Below, in pieces: positions 21,530 through 33,543 of a DNA stretch of 64,000 bases; positions within the stretch are counted from its first letter, which is position 1; every line of letters begins with the position of its first letter. This DNA is from Paraspadella gotoi (lineage: Eukaryota > Chaetognatha), in the NCBI GenBank assembly GCA_051294375.1, contig CM119267.1, forward strand, positions 18,082,992-18,146,991, in the 5' to 3' direction. Under the pieces are notes generated by a model. It was not told the DNA's origin. It saw only the letters and a list, made by a program, of their open reading frames with translations, and did not search any database. A program made the position numbers and the translations under genes.

Positions 21530-23815
21530 ATGTCTAATAAGTTTCAAAGTGCCGTTGAAAAAGTATCTCCCAAAGACTCGAGTCCAGAACCGGAGGTGGC
21601 GCCAGCTTTCAGTATCTTTGACAAAACTTCGGAAGATACCCAGTCCGATGATACGGTGGAAACCGTGCCTGTGCAAAGGGAACTTGAAAACAGCGTTAGT
21701 GCTTCCCAGGTAACCGACCCTAATGTGTCCAGTCTGGTATCGAGAGAAACCAACGTCGCCGAACTAAATGTGGTCCCCACGGAAGACTCCGAAAAGTCGG
21801 TCCAGGAGAAACTATCGATGCCAGAAGTGACCAAGGATGAGTTGTCGGTTAACGAAATTGAACAATCGTCCGACGCGGATCAAGGTGTGAACGAGATAAA
21901 AGTGGTGAGCTCGGTCGAAAATCGCGGACGTATCCCTGAAGCGGACGACAACGAAGACGACGACGAAGAGGAGGAAAACGTCAACGTCATCATTCGCAAC
22001 GTGAAGGTGGTCGCCGTTGGCGAATAGAAAATCCACCCCGATTTGCGCATTCTCCACTTTAATTCCCCTTCTTCAGTCCCAAGTTAAGAACAAGCCGGTC
22101 GTTTTGCTCCCCGTTACAACGGCCGCACCTCCCGAGGATCCGCCGGCGCCCAAAATCGACGTTTTCGGCGCCGACACTATCAACGGCGTCCCCTTAGCCC
22201 AATTCGACATCGACGCCATTGCTGACAAACCCTGGCGAAAACCCGGAGCCGATATCACCGACTATTTTAACTACGGCTTCACCGAGGAGACTTGGAAGGT
22301 GTGAGGAATGAGGTTTGGGGATTTTGTTAACCCTTTAAAGAGGGGAATAAGTGTTTTCTTTTAATTTTTTCTTTTCTTGTTACCATGTTCGATGTTTTTG
22401 TATAGGCATCTCACTGTTGGCTTTAGGGGTTTCCGCTGCCACTGGCGCGGTTACCCGAGGACAGTCTCGCTTTGCCAATACAGAGGGAAGTCGTTAGGAC
22501 TGCATGGAACACAACTCTTGGGATAATGTGTTCCCCCTCTGAGCCAATGGGATTGGCTGAACGATGGTGGATGTGAGGCGGTTTGTATATACCGCCACAA
22601 TATATTGCATATGATCTAGTTTAACATCTATGATTTCGACCAACCTGATCTTATGCTTTCGTAATCTATTAATTTGTTTCCATTTTCTTTAAGGCCTACT
22701 GTTTGAAGGCCCATTTGCTTCGAGGCCACAACGGACTCTCTTCCGTCGGCCATCCTAACTTTTCTCCCTCGACGTTCGTGGAAAATCTGATTCGCCACGA
22801 CACCGACCGATCCTTGCGACGATTCTCATTTTTGGCCTCTAAGGACGTCAAGGCAGACGAGCCGGCCTCGATTTCTGTCATAGGGGCTTCGGAGGCGACG
22901 TCTCGCCGAGTTGCATCGCCGCCGCCGCGAGCGTCCGTCGATGAGGTCCCGCCGCTTCCGCCACCGCAAAACGACATCGCTCAGGGAATGTCTCAACTTT
23001 TGGTCGCCGAAGGAGGCGTGGCCGCTTTCGCTGGAATCGCCGGCCCGCCTCACCCAAATTCGCGCACCTCTCAGTTTATCTCTCCTGCTCCTTTTTTCCC
23101 CACTAACCCCCATTTGCCGCCTTTCCTGCCACCCTTCGAATCCTTCGCCGGAGCGCCCACAGGGCCCTTACCGCCTTGCCCGGTCGGTGGAATGCTTCCT
23201 CCGGGCACAATCGCGCCCCCCGGCACCGGTCCTCCTACCCGGCACGAAGTGCAGCCTCCTGGCACGATTCCGGCCAATCTGGCGCCGAATTTGAACGCGA
23301 TGCGTCCGCCGGGAACTTCGTCACCGCCCGGCTTTCAGCGAAGTTCGCTCTTTTCGCCAATCGGGGCTTTACCGGGAAAATCTCGCCCTCCCTCGATGCC
23401 GGCGCGATCGCTTCGTCGAGCCCCACCGCCCGGCCCGATCTCCCCTCGCCGCCGGCCGCCTCAATCTTCCAACGCGCGCGATCGTTCCCCGCCTCCCCCT
23501 CTGCGTCAGCACCCGCATCACCAGCTCCGCGCGCGTGAGCTGGACGAGATGGAGCGACGGCGTCGCAGCGATGATGGAGCGGCGCCGTGGTACAGATCCG
23601 CGCCGCGCTGGGGCAGGGAAAGTAAAGAGAGGAAGAGAAAAGAGCCGGGAGACGAAAGAGTCGCGAGGAGGAAAGATAAAAATCGAGATCGCGAAGACTT
23701 TGATAAAGAGAAAGACGAGGATGCGTTTGAGAATCGGCAGAGAGAGAGAAGATGCTCTTCGACTAACGATCGGGAAAACAAAATCGCAAAGCAAATTAAG
23801 ATTGAGAAAGATTGA
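21530..23815 (+). CDS. FIP1L1: FIP1 / FIP1L1 homologue, pre-mRNA 3'-end processing factor, complete
   Basis: Three exons are seen: 21530-22006, 22077-22298 and 22694-23815 (TGA). All introns are phase 0, and the product is 606 residues, close to human FIP1L1 (about 594). The start is the first Met of the open frame ([11 protein letters not shown]). Residues 1-150 are acidic and end in an Asp/Glu run followed by [10 protein letters not shown]. The diagnostic Fip1 motif straddles intron 2: [31 protein letters not shown], then AYC. A long Pro/Gly-rich middle follows (repeats of PPGT), and the C-terminus is Arg/Glu/Asp/Lys-rich. Fip1 is a nuclear CPSF subunit that links poly(A) polymerase to CPSF30 and binds U-rich RNA through its basic tail. 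AATAAA at 23861 is a likely own polyadenylation signal. Confidence 0.96.
22405..22610 (+). repeat. Dispersed repeat D inside FIP1 intron 2
   Basis: It shares CCACTGGCGCGGT, TCTCGCTTTGCCAA, GGGAAGTC and TAGGAC in order with 53213-53400. Its last third shares GATTGGCTGAA and CCGCCACAA with 3570-3642. It occupies most of the 395-bp intron. Confidence 0.65.
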
Positions 23816-25716
23816 CGTTAGACGGCTTTACAAGGACGCTAAAAGTCGGGAATGTTTCGAAATAAAGAATTACTACGAATTAACTAATAACTGATTAAAA
23901 AAAAATTGTACCCGAGATTAGGGGCCAGAGCTGTCGACGTTGTTTAATAATTTCAAATGGTTTGTATTGCGGATGTATTTTTTTTTTTTTATAATTTCTA
24001 AGCTCAATAAATTTTGATATTCAATTTGAATTTGTTTCTTGCTCAGGGTTGAGAGTTAGTCAAAGTGCAGATACAGTTCAATGAAGATAGCTCAGTTACC
24101 CTCTCCAATTGGGATTTCGCAAAGATATCTGAATGTGAGTTGGTAGTCATAGTCAATCCAATTGTCGCGAGGCGAGATAGGATATCCACGTCTTGAAGTT
24201 CTCCATCGGCATTCCATACTTCCAGCTCCACTCGCCTCTTCTTCCCTTTCCTCTCGCGCCCAACCGTTACCGTAATCGATCCTCTTCAACTCCGCGAACG
24301 CGTGGTACCACTCGTCGCTCGACTCCGCCGCTGCCAAATCGCCGCCACGAAGCCGACACCGATGGCGTAGTCGGAGCCGCCGTAAGGGCGGAGGTGATAG
24401 AGACCGTCGTCTTTTGTTAAAAACGATTAATTTTTAGCTCGATCTGCTTGCAGCATATCCCGCCTCTATAATTCACTTTGTCTTTTTATATCAATTTATC
24501 AATCAATTAATTTATCGATCAAATAATAGAAGAATAAATAAAATCAATCGATCATTCGATTAGTCGACGTCGTCGCCCTCACTTTTGTCGTGATTAATGA
24601 TCACGATGGTCAATGACTATTGACTAGTGACCTGACGAAAAAAGACCACCATAAAAACTATAAAGACCATCACCTGCATTACCAGAATTAAAACAGCTAC
24701 TACATAAAAAAACTAAAAAAATAAAATCCACTAATCGTCTTTGACTTCGATGAAACTACTGTAGTCACTTTTACTTTCCGCCCAAACAATTGAAATCGCG
24801 GTGACAACAATCACAAAGCATTAAGTCGATGGGAAAAACCCCATTTTTCCCCCGGCTTCTGTGAGCGGTTTTCAAAATTTGTCACAAGCTACAGTTACTG
24901 GTTGAAACTTTTAAAGCGCTTTCATTTACGCTTGCATTCTCATCTCTTATTCGAGATTTTCACATTTATCTCACAACTTCATTTGCATCGATAAGCTTTG
25001 ACACTCTTGTCGTTCACGATGTGAAAATATCGCGTGGAACAGCTGTGTACGCTTTGGAAATGAGAAATGAGAACGTCATTGTAAAGCCTTATGCACCTAT
25101 TCTATCGTTATACGGTCAATGGCAAATATTAAGTTTTTGTTTTTTTGAGGCGCCAACACTGTCGAACAGTCTGTTTTAACGGAAGTGTTCATCCGTAGGG
25201 CATAGATTTGTGACAGTAGAAAAAACGCAGAAAGCAAGGGTGAGTTTGGGAGTATTTATTTTTTTGTGATTCTGTCTCTTGATTGACGCTCTTTTTGAGA
25301 TACATTCTATTTGTCAATTTTGATTTCCTATTTTAGAATGATGACACTGTAAATAAACATTTAATGTTCATGGCTTGCTAAAATATTGTAGTGATAAAAA
25401 AAGCCTAACAGAAGCTAAAAAAAATGATTCAGAAGTAAAAAGGAATGACGTCGCCAGACCAGAGGGGCTTAAAATAAAAAAAATAGGCTCCATTTCTAAT
25501 GACAAAGTAACTGTTTGTATACTGTTTTTATATGCTGTTCTAAATATCGTCATGTCAGCAATGATGATGAGACTAAACCGCGATTTCTATCGACCGTCGA
25601 TGTTTTCCGCGTTGGGATTCGTTATCGCTGCTTGAGAAATTGGTCCGACTATTGATTGGAACTCGCACATCGACGGCTTCTCATTTCCTTTCCCAATTCC
25701 CTGCTGAATCAACCCC
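23816..25716. other. Spacer between convergent FIP1 and minus-strand genes
   Basis: FIP1 polyadenylation signals lie at 23861 and near 24005. A GC-rich block at 24040-24425 may be a decayed or frameshifted coding fragment (listed separately). The remainder is AT-rich, and the 86-codon open frame at 25375-25635 has no support. Confidence 0.45.
24040..24425 (-). pseudogene. Possible frame-broken coding fragment
   Basis: On the minus strand three protein-like segments follow each other in different frames: GLYHLRPYGGSDYAIGVGF, then ESSDEWYHAFAELKRIDYG, then RRVELEVWNADGELQDVDIL. GC content is well above the surroundings. This could be a pseudogene, exons I failed to delimit, or a coding region with assembly indels. 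I do not recognise the protein. Confidence 0.2.
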
Positions 25717-28700
25717 TCACTCGGAAATCTCATAGAAACAGTTCTGAGGCCGGGGATTTGTCGAAAGCGTTTCGCTTCTCGTTTTCTTCTTTCCCAGCCT
25801 GACTTAGGTTTGTTTTTTTTTTGTTGTTGTTTTTTTGTTGTTTTTCTTTTTGGCCTGGGTTTGGTTTCGTTCTGCCATGCTTCATTCGCACTTAGTTTTT
25901 TAGGGTATTGGGCCATTGGCTCTTTATTAGTTTTTCGTCTTGACGTTTCACGCTTCAATTTCCGCTTCAAGTTCAACGGCTTATCATTTCTTGTTTCATT
26001 ATTTTTCCGTTTCATTTTTAATTTTGTCTTCTTTCGTCTCTGCGTGTATGAATTTTTCTTTATGGTGTAAAATTCTCAGCTTTCCCTACCGAAATGCCAT
26101 TTCTGAATTCATAATTTCTTCGTTTATCTTCCGTTATATCTAACTAATAACTATCAAATTGAGAAACTCTTCTGAAGAGTTTTTTTTTTCTACAATAAGA
26201 CAGTGTTTTCAGTTTTTAAGTTTTGTACTTCGTCACAAAATGATTATGAGAAATTTTAGTCTATGACTATAGATCCGGAGAAATTAACGCGAGTTACAGA
26301 TTATGAAAAAAATAGTTCCCATCCCGTCGCATTAATGTAAACAACAATGTTAAACTTCTCAACAACTGACACGTGTATTAATGCACGAAAAGTACGTAAC
26401 AAGAAGCGCGGACGGTTTTCAAAACATTTAAATACGAGAAACGTGTAACGCGAAGGAAGCGACTAGGGGGGGGACTTACACGTCGAAATAAATATGGTTA
26501 GGATTTTTCTCGCAGGGGCTGATGGGTTTGTATTCCACGTCCATCTCGAGCGTGTGCAGAAAGCTGAATGGGAATATGGGGGCAGTGTAAGAACGGGAAA
26601 TATCGAGGCGGCGAAGCGATATCTTTTGTTTTTTTCTCTCTATACTCTGTTCTTGCATATCAAATTGAACGCGCTTTGATAGGCATTTTTGTTAACATTT
26701 ACTTTGCAATATTTATCCTCCAGATGGCTACCATCAAAAGGCGATAGCGTTTTTTTTAAAAAGTATTTTCAATATATAAACAAATTTGAGCAAACAATGT
26801 CGGATCTGCCCATTATCATTATTTGTCAGTTATTTGGGATCAAATTTTAGGTCTTTTCGTAACTAACCACGACAAAAGCAATGACGACGATGAGAATATT
26901 GCCAATAACGATTGACTTAATTGATTGACTGATTATTTAATTATTGATTATATAATTGATTAATTAACTCATTAATTATTTGATTAATTAATATATCTTG
27001 CCTTTACATTTAATATAAAAAGAAAAAGAAGCATAATCAATTAGTAAAACAGGTTTTTTATTTTTTCCATTTAAACTCATTTCCCTTCAGACGATTCCAT
27101 CGAAACTTGAATCACACACTTTCCTACCCACGATTCCATCGAAACTTCATATCCAGCTTAATCACACACTTCTTTACCCACACACAAAATTTCATTCCAA
27201 TCCATCCTTCAAATCACGAGTAATTTGGTTTTTTTTGCTAATGTGGGACGGACAGATGGACATAATTTTTTTTGCCGTAAATTATCATAATTCGATGTTC
27301 TGACATGATATAAGCGAATGCCCGACAATATTGAGGGGGCGGACCGATGGACCGACAAAGTGAATTATAGAGTCGGGATCTGCTGATAAGCGGATCCGAC
27401 TAAAAATAAAAGGGTTTACTATATTGTATTGCACTCAAATTTTCTCACCTCGGGCTGTTGGGTATGAAGGCTTCGGCGCCGTCGGCGGCGCCCGGTTTGG
27501 TGATAATGATGGTGGGCGTGGCCGCCGCTTGGTGACGAAGGTTCGTGCAGGCGGGATTGGAAGCCGAGGTCGCAGCGCCGGCGCCGGCGCCGCTTGAGGA
27601 CGAACTTCCGCGCGACTTCCGGGCGCCTTTGACGCCGGAGGGAAGACGACGCTTGGCTTTAAATTTGGTATAACGGGGATGGGGTTATGGCGGGCAAAGA
27701 GTGACAATTAAAAAAACTATTGCATCCTTGATAAAAACTAATGGCATCCTCGAGTAAAACGTCTGATAAACAGCGAAAACGGTTTCGAATATTTAGAAAA
27801 AAATCTTAAAAGTATAGTGATCTCGCCAGATGTTACTATCAAATAAAATTAATGAAAAATCTGAAATAAAAAAAAGAATGATTGATGTAATAACAAATTA
27901 TTGTAATTATAGTAATTGATTGATGTAATAATAATTGATTGATTGATGTAACATGTAATAGTAATTTATTAATTGATGTAATAATAATTGATTATTAATG
28001 CACTGATAAATATTAATACGATGATAATTATTTATTAATTTAATGATAATCATTTATTGATGCAATAGGTTATTTATTATAAATAAAAATAAACAAGAGA
28101 GGCAGAAAGAAAGAAAAAAAGATAGATGGATAGCCGCTGCAGTTTTTAGACGAATCATAAAAAGCTGCGATCGAAAAAGAGAGAGAGATTAAAATATAAT
28201 TAAAAGAGAGAATGAATGGATGGCCGCTGAACAGTTGCTGCAGAGCTGAACTCGTTTATATATATAAAAATTGTTTTGTAAATAAAATATAAATAAATAA
28301 GTATAGGAATATCAAATATGTAAAACTAAAAGATATTACTGATTAGAAGTTATATCTAAATTTTTAGCTTCTTATGGTTGCACAGTTAAGCTATTTTAAA
28401 TATTAAAATAGTATGGTAACAACGACAATGATAACTATAGTGAAAAGAAACAGAAAAGAATTAACATCTCGCCCAAGTCGGGCTTTCGCCTGTCTGGCGA
28501 GATAAAAAAATATTTCGTTTTTTTCCATCAAATTGGCAGAAAAAAAAACTTTTTGTTTTTCGCCTCACTGTCTCTCTCTTCCCCCCCCTTTTTTTTTCTC
28601 TCTCTCTCTCCCTCCCCGGAAATTTCGATAACTGCTTTTGTCACGTTCCCTTTTCCGAGGTCTTTGTTTTCGAATCGCAGTTGAAAGAAAAATGTGGTGA

Positions 28701-31094
28701 AAATTGGAGTGAAAAATTAAAATGAAAATTGGTGATAAAAAATGGGAAATTTTCTGTCTTTGCAAGTAATCAACTCTGAGACAAACGTGAAATCGTGAGC
28801 TGTCAAGGTTCGTGCCCTGTCACGGGTACGGTCAATACCGTGACTTTCACGCTTTCGCGCGTGCTAATCGTGAATTCCCTCGACGCGGGGACTACGACGA
28901 CCGCGTAAATCCCGAGTATGTAAATCGTGTTGTCGGGCAGGGAAAGGGTAAGGGAGAGAGGGGGGGAATCTGTTTCGCTCGGGTAAGGATGGGAGATGGA
29001 TTTATCGGGTGGGGAAAGGGAGACGAGCCGGTGAGTTTATGCGAACTCTCTCTTTCTCCTCGGCTTCCACGGTTAACGGCTTCCAGGAACGAAAAGCGGC
29101 GATGCGCGATGCCGTTGCTAATGACAACGCGCTACTCACCCCCCCCTTCTCAGTCCGAGCGGGTGAGAATTACGAGAAACCCTTCCAGGGCGGAATCGTG
29201 GGGCGTCTGACCAAATTCAGATTAAGAGTTTTTTTTTCCTATTTATTTTTCAATTTACATTATAAAAAAAAAATTTAAATTAAAATGGAATATATTCGGT
29301 TTTTTGAATTTGAAACGTATAGGTCGTATGAAACGACCTTAGCCTCTATTATTATTACAATTTCTTGTAGAAACCCATTAAAAGCTGTCGAGCCCAGATG
29401 CAAAGAGAGTCGAGATAAAAAATAAAAGTGAAAAGCACGTTTTTTTATCGAAAGCCGGAAAAGGTTATAAAATATGCGGGAGCGGATTTGACGTGAGGCC
29501 AAGCCTCTCGCTAGCACAGCGAACGATGATCCTCGACGCAGGAAAAGATCGTTAATTATCTTGAATAATTATGAATATTATTGTCATGAAATCATTTAAG
29601 CCAATTCATTTTTTAAAAATAAAACCCATGGATGGCATATAATGCCTTTTAAATTTCTTAACTTTCGATAAAAATATTATTATAGGTTGGTTGTTCGATG
29701 AAGTTGAAAAAGTTCGGTGATTTTTCGTCTTCTGTTTACGTTTTCTTCCCATTTGAGACTAATGCGAGGACCTGAACCAGGATTTTTCCCGCCTTTCGTC
29801 TCGGACGGAAAAACCCTTCGACGCCAAACATCAGCCACGTTCGAGTTTTGGGTGAACTCGATAATGATGTTGTCGGAATCACAATAACAAGAAAGGGTTG
29901 GTGTGGGACCGTGGGGGTGTTATAGGAGTGAGACGGGAAGAGGAAATAAAAACGAAAAAAAAGAGAATAAAAAAAAACAAACTAAATTTGCTTCCTTTAT
30001 TGTATCACGACAGAGTAAATACTAATATCCCGACATTCGTCACAGTTTCACCGTCTCACCATCGAATCTTTCTTGCAACAAATTCCCTACTCCACCTTCC
30101 CTGCGCGACCTCCTAAAATCAACTTCCGTCTTTCTCCCCCCTCCTCCCCGCACCTCTGAGTTTAGCCTCCACGGAGGGCGAGACTACGACCGGCTCGGCG
30201 GCGCTCCTTTCTCCTGCTCCGCCGCTGCCGCTGCCGCCGCCCTCGTCGTTGGTGAGAAGCGCTCGGCGGCGGAGGCGTAAGCGGCGTCGATGATGATCGT
30301 CGGCGGGTCGCGAGTGAATCCCGGCGCCACGTTCGACACGGATTTCTGTGAGACGAGGGAGGGGGGGGGGGTTATTCGATTTTATTCGCCGCTGACTTCT
30401 CGACAGATTTGACTTTATTCTCATTTTTTTTATTGAGTTTATTTTACTCCTTTTTTTTTTTCATCCTTTTATTTCCCCTCTTTCTGCTCTTATTTTATTT
30501 TCTTATCTTTCCTTGTATTTTTTTCCGTCGTCCTCGTCCAATTCTTGGCTGGAGGGAGAGGGCGAGACGATCTCTGTCACTGTTGGTTGTCTTTTGTCCA
30601 AGGTCACGTGTTTGCCGCCGTTGCGACGCCTGGCGTATAAAGGACAAGCTCAAGGAAACACTTTGATTCGTGATTCATGAGAAAGCATCGTATTAGTTGT
30701 GAATTACGATTTATGACGAACCCTGCATTGATTGGCTGATATTCCTACGTCGAAATAAATAAAACCTAAAAAAAAAAAAGAACATTCCTATTTTGTCTCA
30801 TATTTTATCTTATGTCTCCTTCTCTTCCGTTTTGTAGTCGCAGCCGGAAAAAACCCACCCGAAAGTCGTCATGATGAATATACTCCCATAATCTGGGAAA
30901 GGGAGGTGGTGGGGGAAGGGCTGAATAAAAAAGTGTGAACGAAGAGAAGGAAGAAAAAAGGGGGCGTGGCCACTGAGTTCGGCACTTCGGTTCCTTTTTG
31001 CTTTCAGCGTCGACGCCATTACTGCGAACGAGTTCGGGTTATGGTTCTCTCTCTTTCTTCTCATGGAAATTCTTTCTGCGTCTCCCTCTCTCGA

Positions 31095-31147
<53 letters not shown>

Positions 31148-32657
31148 TCTCCTCTCTCTCTCTCTCTTCTCTCTCTCTCTTCTCCCTTTTCGTCGAAATG
31201 TGTAAAAATTCAGCCCAATAATTTTCTCTCTCTAGTCTTTCTCTCTCTACCTCTCTGTCTCCCTATTTTTTTTCTCTTTTCATTATGATACCATTTTCTC
31301 TCTTCGCTTCATTCTCAAATAGGGACGGACAGGAGCTAAAGTTCTTCCGCCATTTTTTCCGCTATGAGCAGCATGGACCAAGAGAATTAGTCCAATCGCC
31401 CTGTAAAAACACTTCTCAAACCCAAAAGTAGAATGTTCTTTTGCTACTTTCGATCAAATGATCTGGCACGATTCTCTGAAACAGTATCTAGTTAAATACT
31501 CGTTATTGACCCCAAAGTTTCTTGTAATGAGGCGATCACAAATTTATCGATAAGACGGTTCTTTCCGGTGGATTCATGGCGGTAAGGCCCTGTTTTTTTT
31601 CTCGTTTGCTAAGGAACTCCAAGTCGCGCCCTCTTACGTTGAATGACGCCCGCCGAGGAGGGCGCAGCAACCGCAGGCGCGAGCGAACTTGCGGTGCAGC
31701 GACGTTGGATCCACGCAGAGCCACATCGAACCGAAGACGGAGACGCCCGCTCCCCCGTAGATGAAGCCCTTTGTGTGAGAGAAAAACTTCCATCACTTGT
31801 CAATTCCCTCATCTCTCTTTCCTGACACTCGTCTCATTCCTCTATCACATCCCTGTCCTCATTTCTCATTCCTCTTTAACCTCTCACTCAATTTCACTTT
31901 CCCCGCCACTCATTCTTTCCCCTTTCACACCTTTAGCACCCTTCAGGCATTTACCTCTGACCTCTCAGTCAGATCGCATTGTTTTCACCTCTCTCCTTCC
32001 TTCTTTACACCCCCACTTCTCATAGCCCTCAACACTCTTGTGATTTATCACTCCCCTTCACTTCTCACCCACCTGATCGTCCATGTAAGTGACGCCGAGG
32101 ATGAGAAGGACGAGACCGGCGATCATCGTGACGAGAGCGAAGGCCATCAACAGGGCCGCGCATCTCGTCTGGGCTGCGGGCGATGACGGGGTAATGAAAG
32201 GTGAGTCACAATACAAGAAGTGAGAAAGACTAAAAGATAAATAATAAAGAGTAAACGGTAAGTCGCAATGTAGCCATTATCCTGTAGAAAGGAGTGAGAT
32301 TGGTAACTATTAGTATTACACATGTTTGGCTCTTTCTATCATGCGTTTACGATAACAAAAGATCTTCGTCACCCGAGGTACGGAACGCCGATTCTGTGTC
32401 ATTGAAACTTTCGTAAAAAAGAAACGGCGAAAAGCCCTCGGTGACCTCACTTACAGTATAGTCTGCGCCGAAAACTAGCAGCCTAAAAACCGTCGGCCCT
32501 TAACGAATAACGAGCATTGTCCCTGTTCGACGCGCCCATACTTACCCGGGGTGAGGTCGGCGAACGACTTCCTCCGCCTTTCCGAGCGCCTGGAGGAAGT
32601 CTCCGGGATTCTGAACCGTCCTTCCCTCAAGGCGTTCGGATCGTAGCGAAGGAACAT
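25717..32657 (-). CDS. Unrecognised two-pass membrane protein, eight-exon model
   Basis: I do not recognise the family. Exons in transcript order: 32657-32546, 32173-32073, 31768-31638, 30892-30859, 30345-30154, 27656-27449, 26563-26480 and 25798-25717 (TGA). The first exon starts with ATG (MFLRYDPNALREGRF). Exons 1-3 join in phase and give two adjacent hydrophobic helices (AALLMAFALVTMIAGLVLLI; GFIYGGAGVSVFGSMWLCV). Exons 6-8 also join in phase (FIPNSP, then SFLHTLEMDVEYKPISPCEK, then LGKKKTRSETLSTNPRP). The cytosolic tail is Ser/Ala/Gly-rich. Exon 5 is the weak point: its 5' half (APGFTRDPPTIIIDAAYASA) and 3' half (EPVVVSPSVEAKLR) lie in different frames, one base apart. The model gives about 314 residues if a one-base error is assumed. 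The helix-pair layout loosely recalls TMEM200, without proof. It converges on FIP1. Confidence 0.55.
26772..26812 (+). repeat. Dispersed repeat C, short copy
   Basis: It reads CAAATTTGAGCAAACAATGT then CGGATCTGCC, matching 4545-4582 and, inverted, 3100-3130. Confidence 0.55.
27068..27395 (+). repeat. Dispersed repeat A, copy 2
   Basis: It is co-linear with 5772-6185. It contains a short internal duplication (CGATTCCATCGAAACTT twice) and ends in ATAGAGTCGGGATCTGCTGATA. The GGACCGATGGACCGACAAAG segment is also echoed at 42500-42575. Confidence 0.75.
27657..30153 (-). other. 2.5-kb intron of the minus-strand gene
   Basis: It is mostly AT-rich. A GC-richer island at 28800-29165 on the opposite (plus) strand looks partly coding and is listed separately. 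Confidence 0.45.
28812..29162 (+). other. Possible plus-strand exons inside the intron
   Basis: An open stretch reads CHGYGQYRDFHAFARANREF and continues to VNPEYVNRVV before a GTAAGG donor near 28946. Then a bordered segment 29087-29162 (acceptor TTCCAG, donor GTGAGA) reads ERKAAMRDAVANDNALLTPP or an alternative frame. The two do not join cleanly in one phase and no family is recognised, so this may be chance. Confidence 0.2.
31078..31200 (+). repeat. (CT)n microsatellite
   Basis: An imperfect CT/TCTC array within an intron of the minus-strand gene. The long Ser-Leu open frames here are products of the repeat. Confidence 0.95.
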
Positions 32658-33505
32658 TGCGCCGACTGACGACGATGACGACGAAGTGAAACGGCGACGA
32701 CGATCGCGACGTCGATCGGGTCACTAAGTTCCTCGACTTCTCGTCATTCCGTGGTCGAGCGGACTTTGGTGAGTGTCTTTTTGTTTGCCTTTTTCTACTT
32801 CTTTTTTTTTTCCTCGATTAGTCGAAAGAGGTCTCTCAGAGAAAAGTAATTTATTTGGAAAGGGGGGGGATGTCTTTTTTTTTTTCTTTTTCTTTGTACG
32901 AAACAGAAGGTACTTTTTTTATTCTGCGACTTTTGTTCTCTCTTCGGGGGAAAAATATTCGTCGAAAGTCGACTTCAGCGACTCTGACGGGAAAAAAAAA
33001 TAAGAGAGAACGACGAAACAAAAATTCGGAAGCCAGTTTTTTTTTTGGGGGGGGGGCAGGGGGGTGTTTTCTTTTCACCGATGCCAGAGAGAAAGATACG
33101 TGACGGAAAGCGAATTTTAAAAAGTAACGTTAGTATTTTTTTTTTTCGTTGTCAACGATTTTTTGGTTGTTTTTTTTTTAGATTTATTTTTGTTTCAATT
33201 AATTTTTTTTTTTTTTTAATTTTTTTTCTCCTGGTTCGAGTTTTTTAAAGTTTTTTTTTTTTTTCTCTCCTCAGTCAAACGAGAGGCGATTTAAGGCGAA
33301 ATGGGTTTCGGATCTAATCACTCCTTTGACGTTCGTGAGAAGCGTCATGGGTCAAAAAAAAAAAAAAAAAAAAAAAGCGACGGCGAAGGAGAAGGGGAGC
33401 GATGGAAGAGGAAGGGGGTGGGGTAGAGGAATGGAGCGGGAAGAAGTGAGTAGAGGAGCTAATGTGGAGAGGAATCGAGAGACAGGGAAAAGGGAAGCTT
33501 CGAAA

Positions 33506-33543
<38 letters not shown>

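Larger units (their letters stand above)
26564..27448 (-). other. Intron of the minus-strand gene with repeats A and C
   Basis: It is AT-rich. It contains a short repeat C copy (26772-26812) and repeat A copy 2 (27068-27395), and no coding signal. Confidence 0.6.

Noticed and set aside
25375-25635. 86-codon plus-strand frame with a hydrophobic segment
   Set aside because: AT-driven composition, no flanking splice sites or family resemblance.
33355-33380. Poly(A) run as a retrocopy tail
   Set aside because: No upstream cDNA-like sequence or target-site duplication was seen; homopolymer runs are common here.
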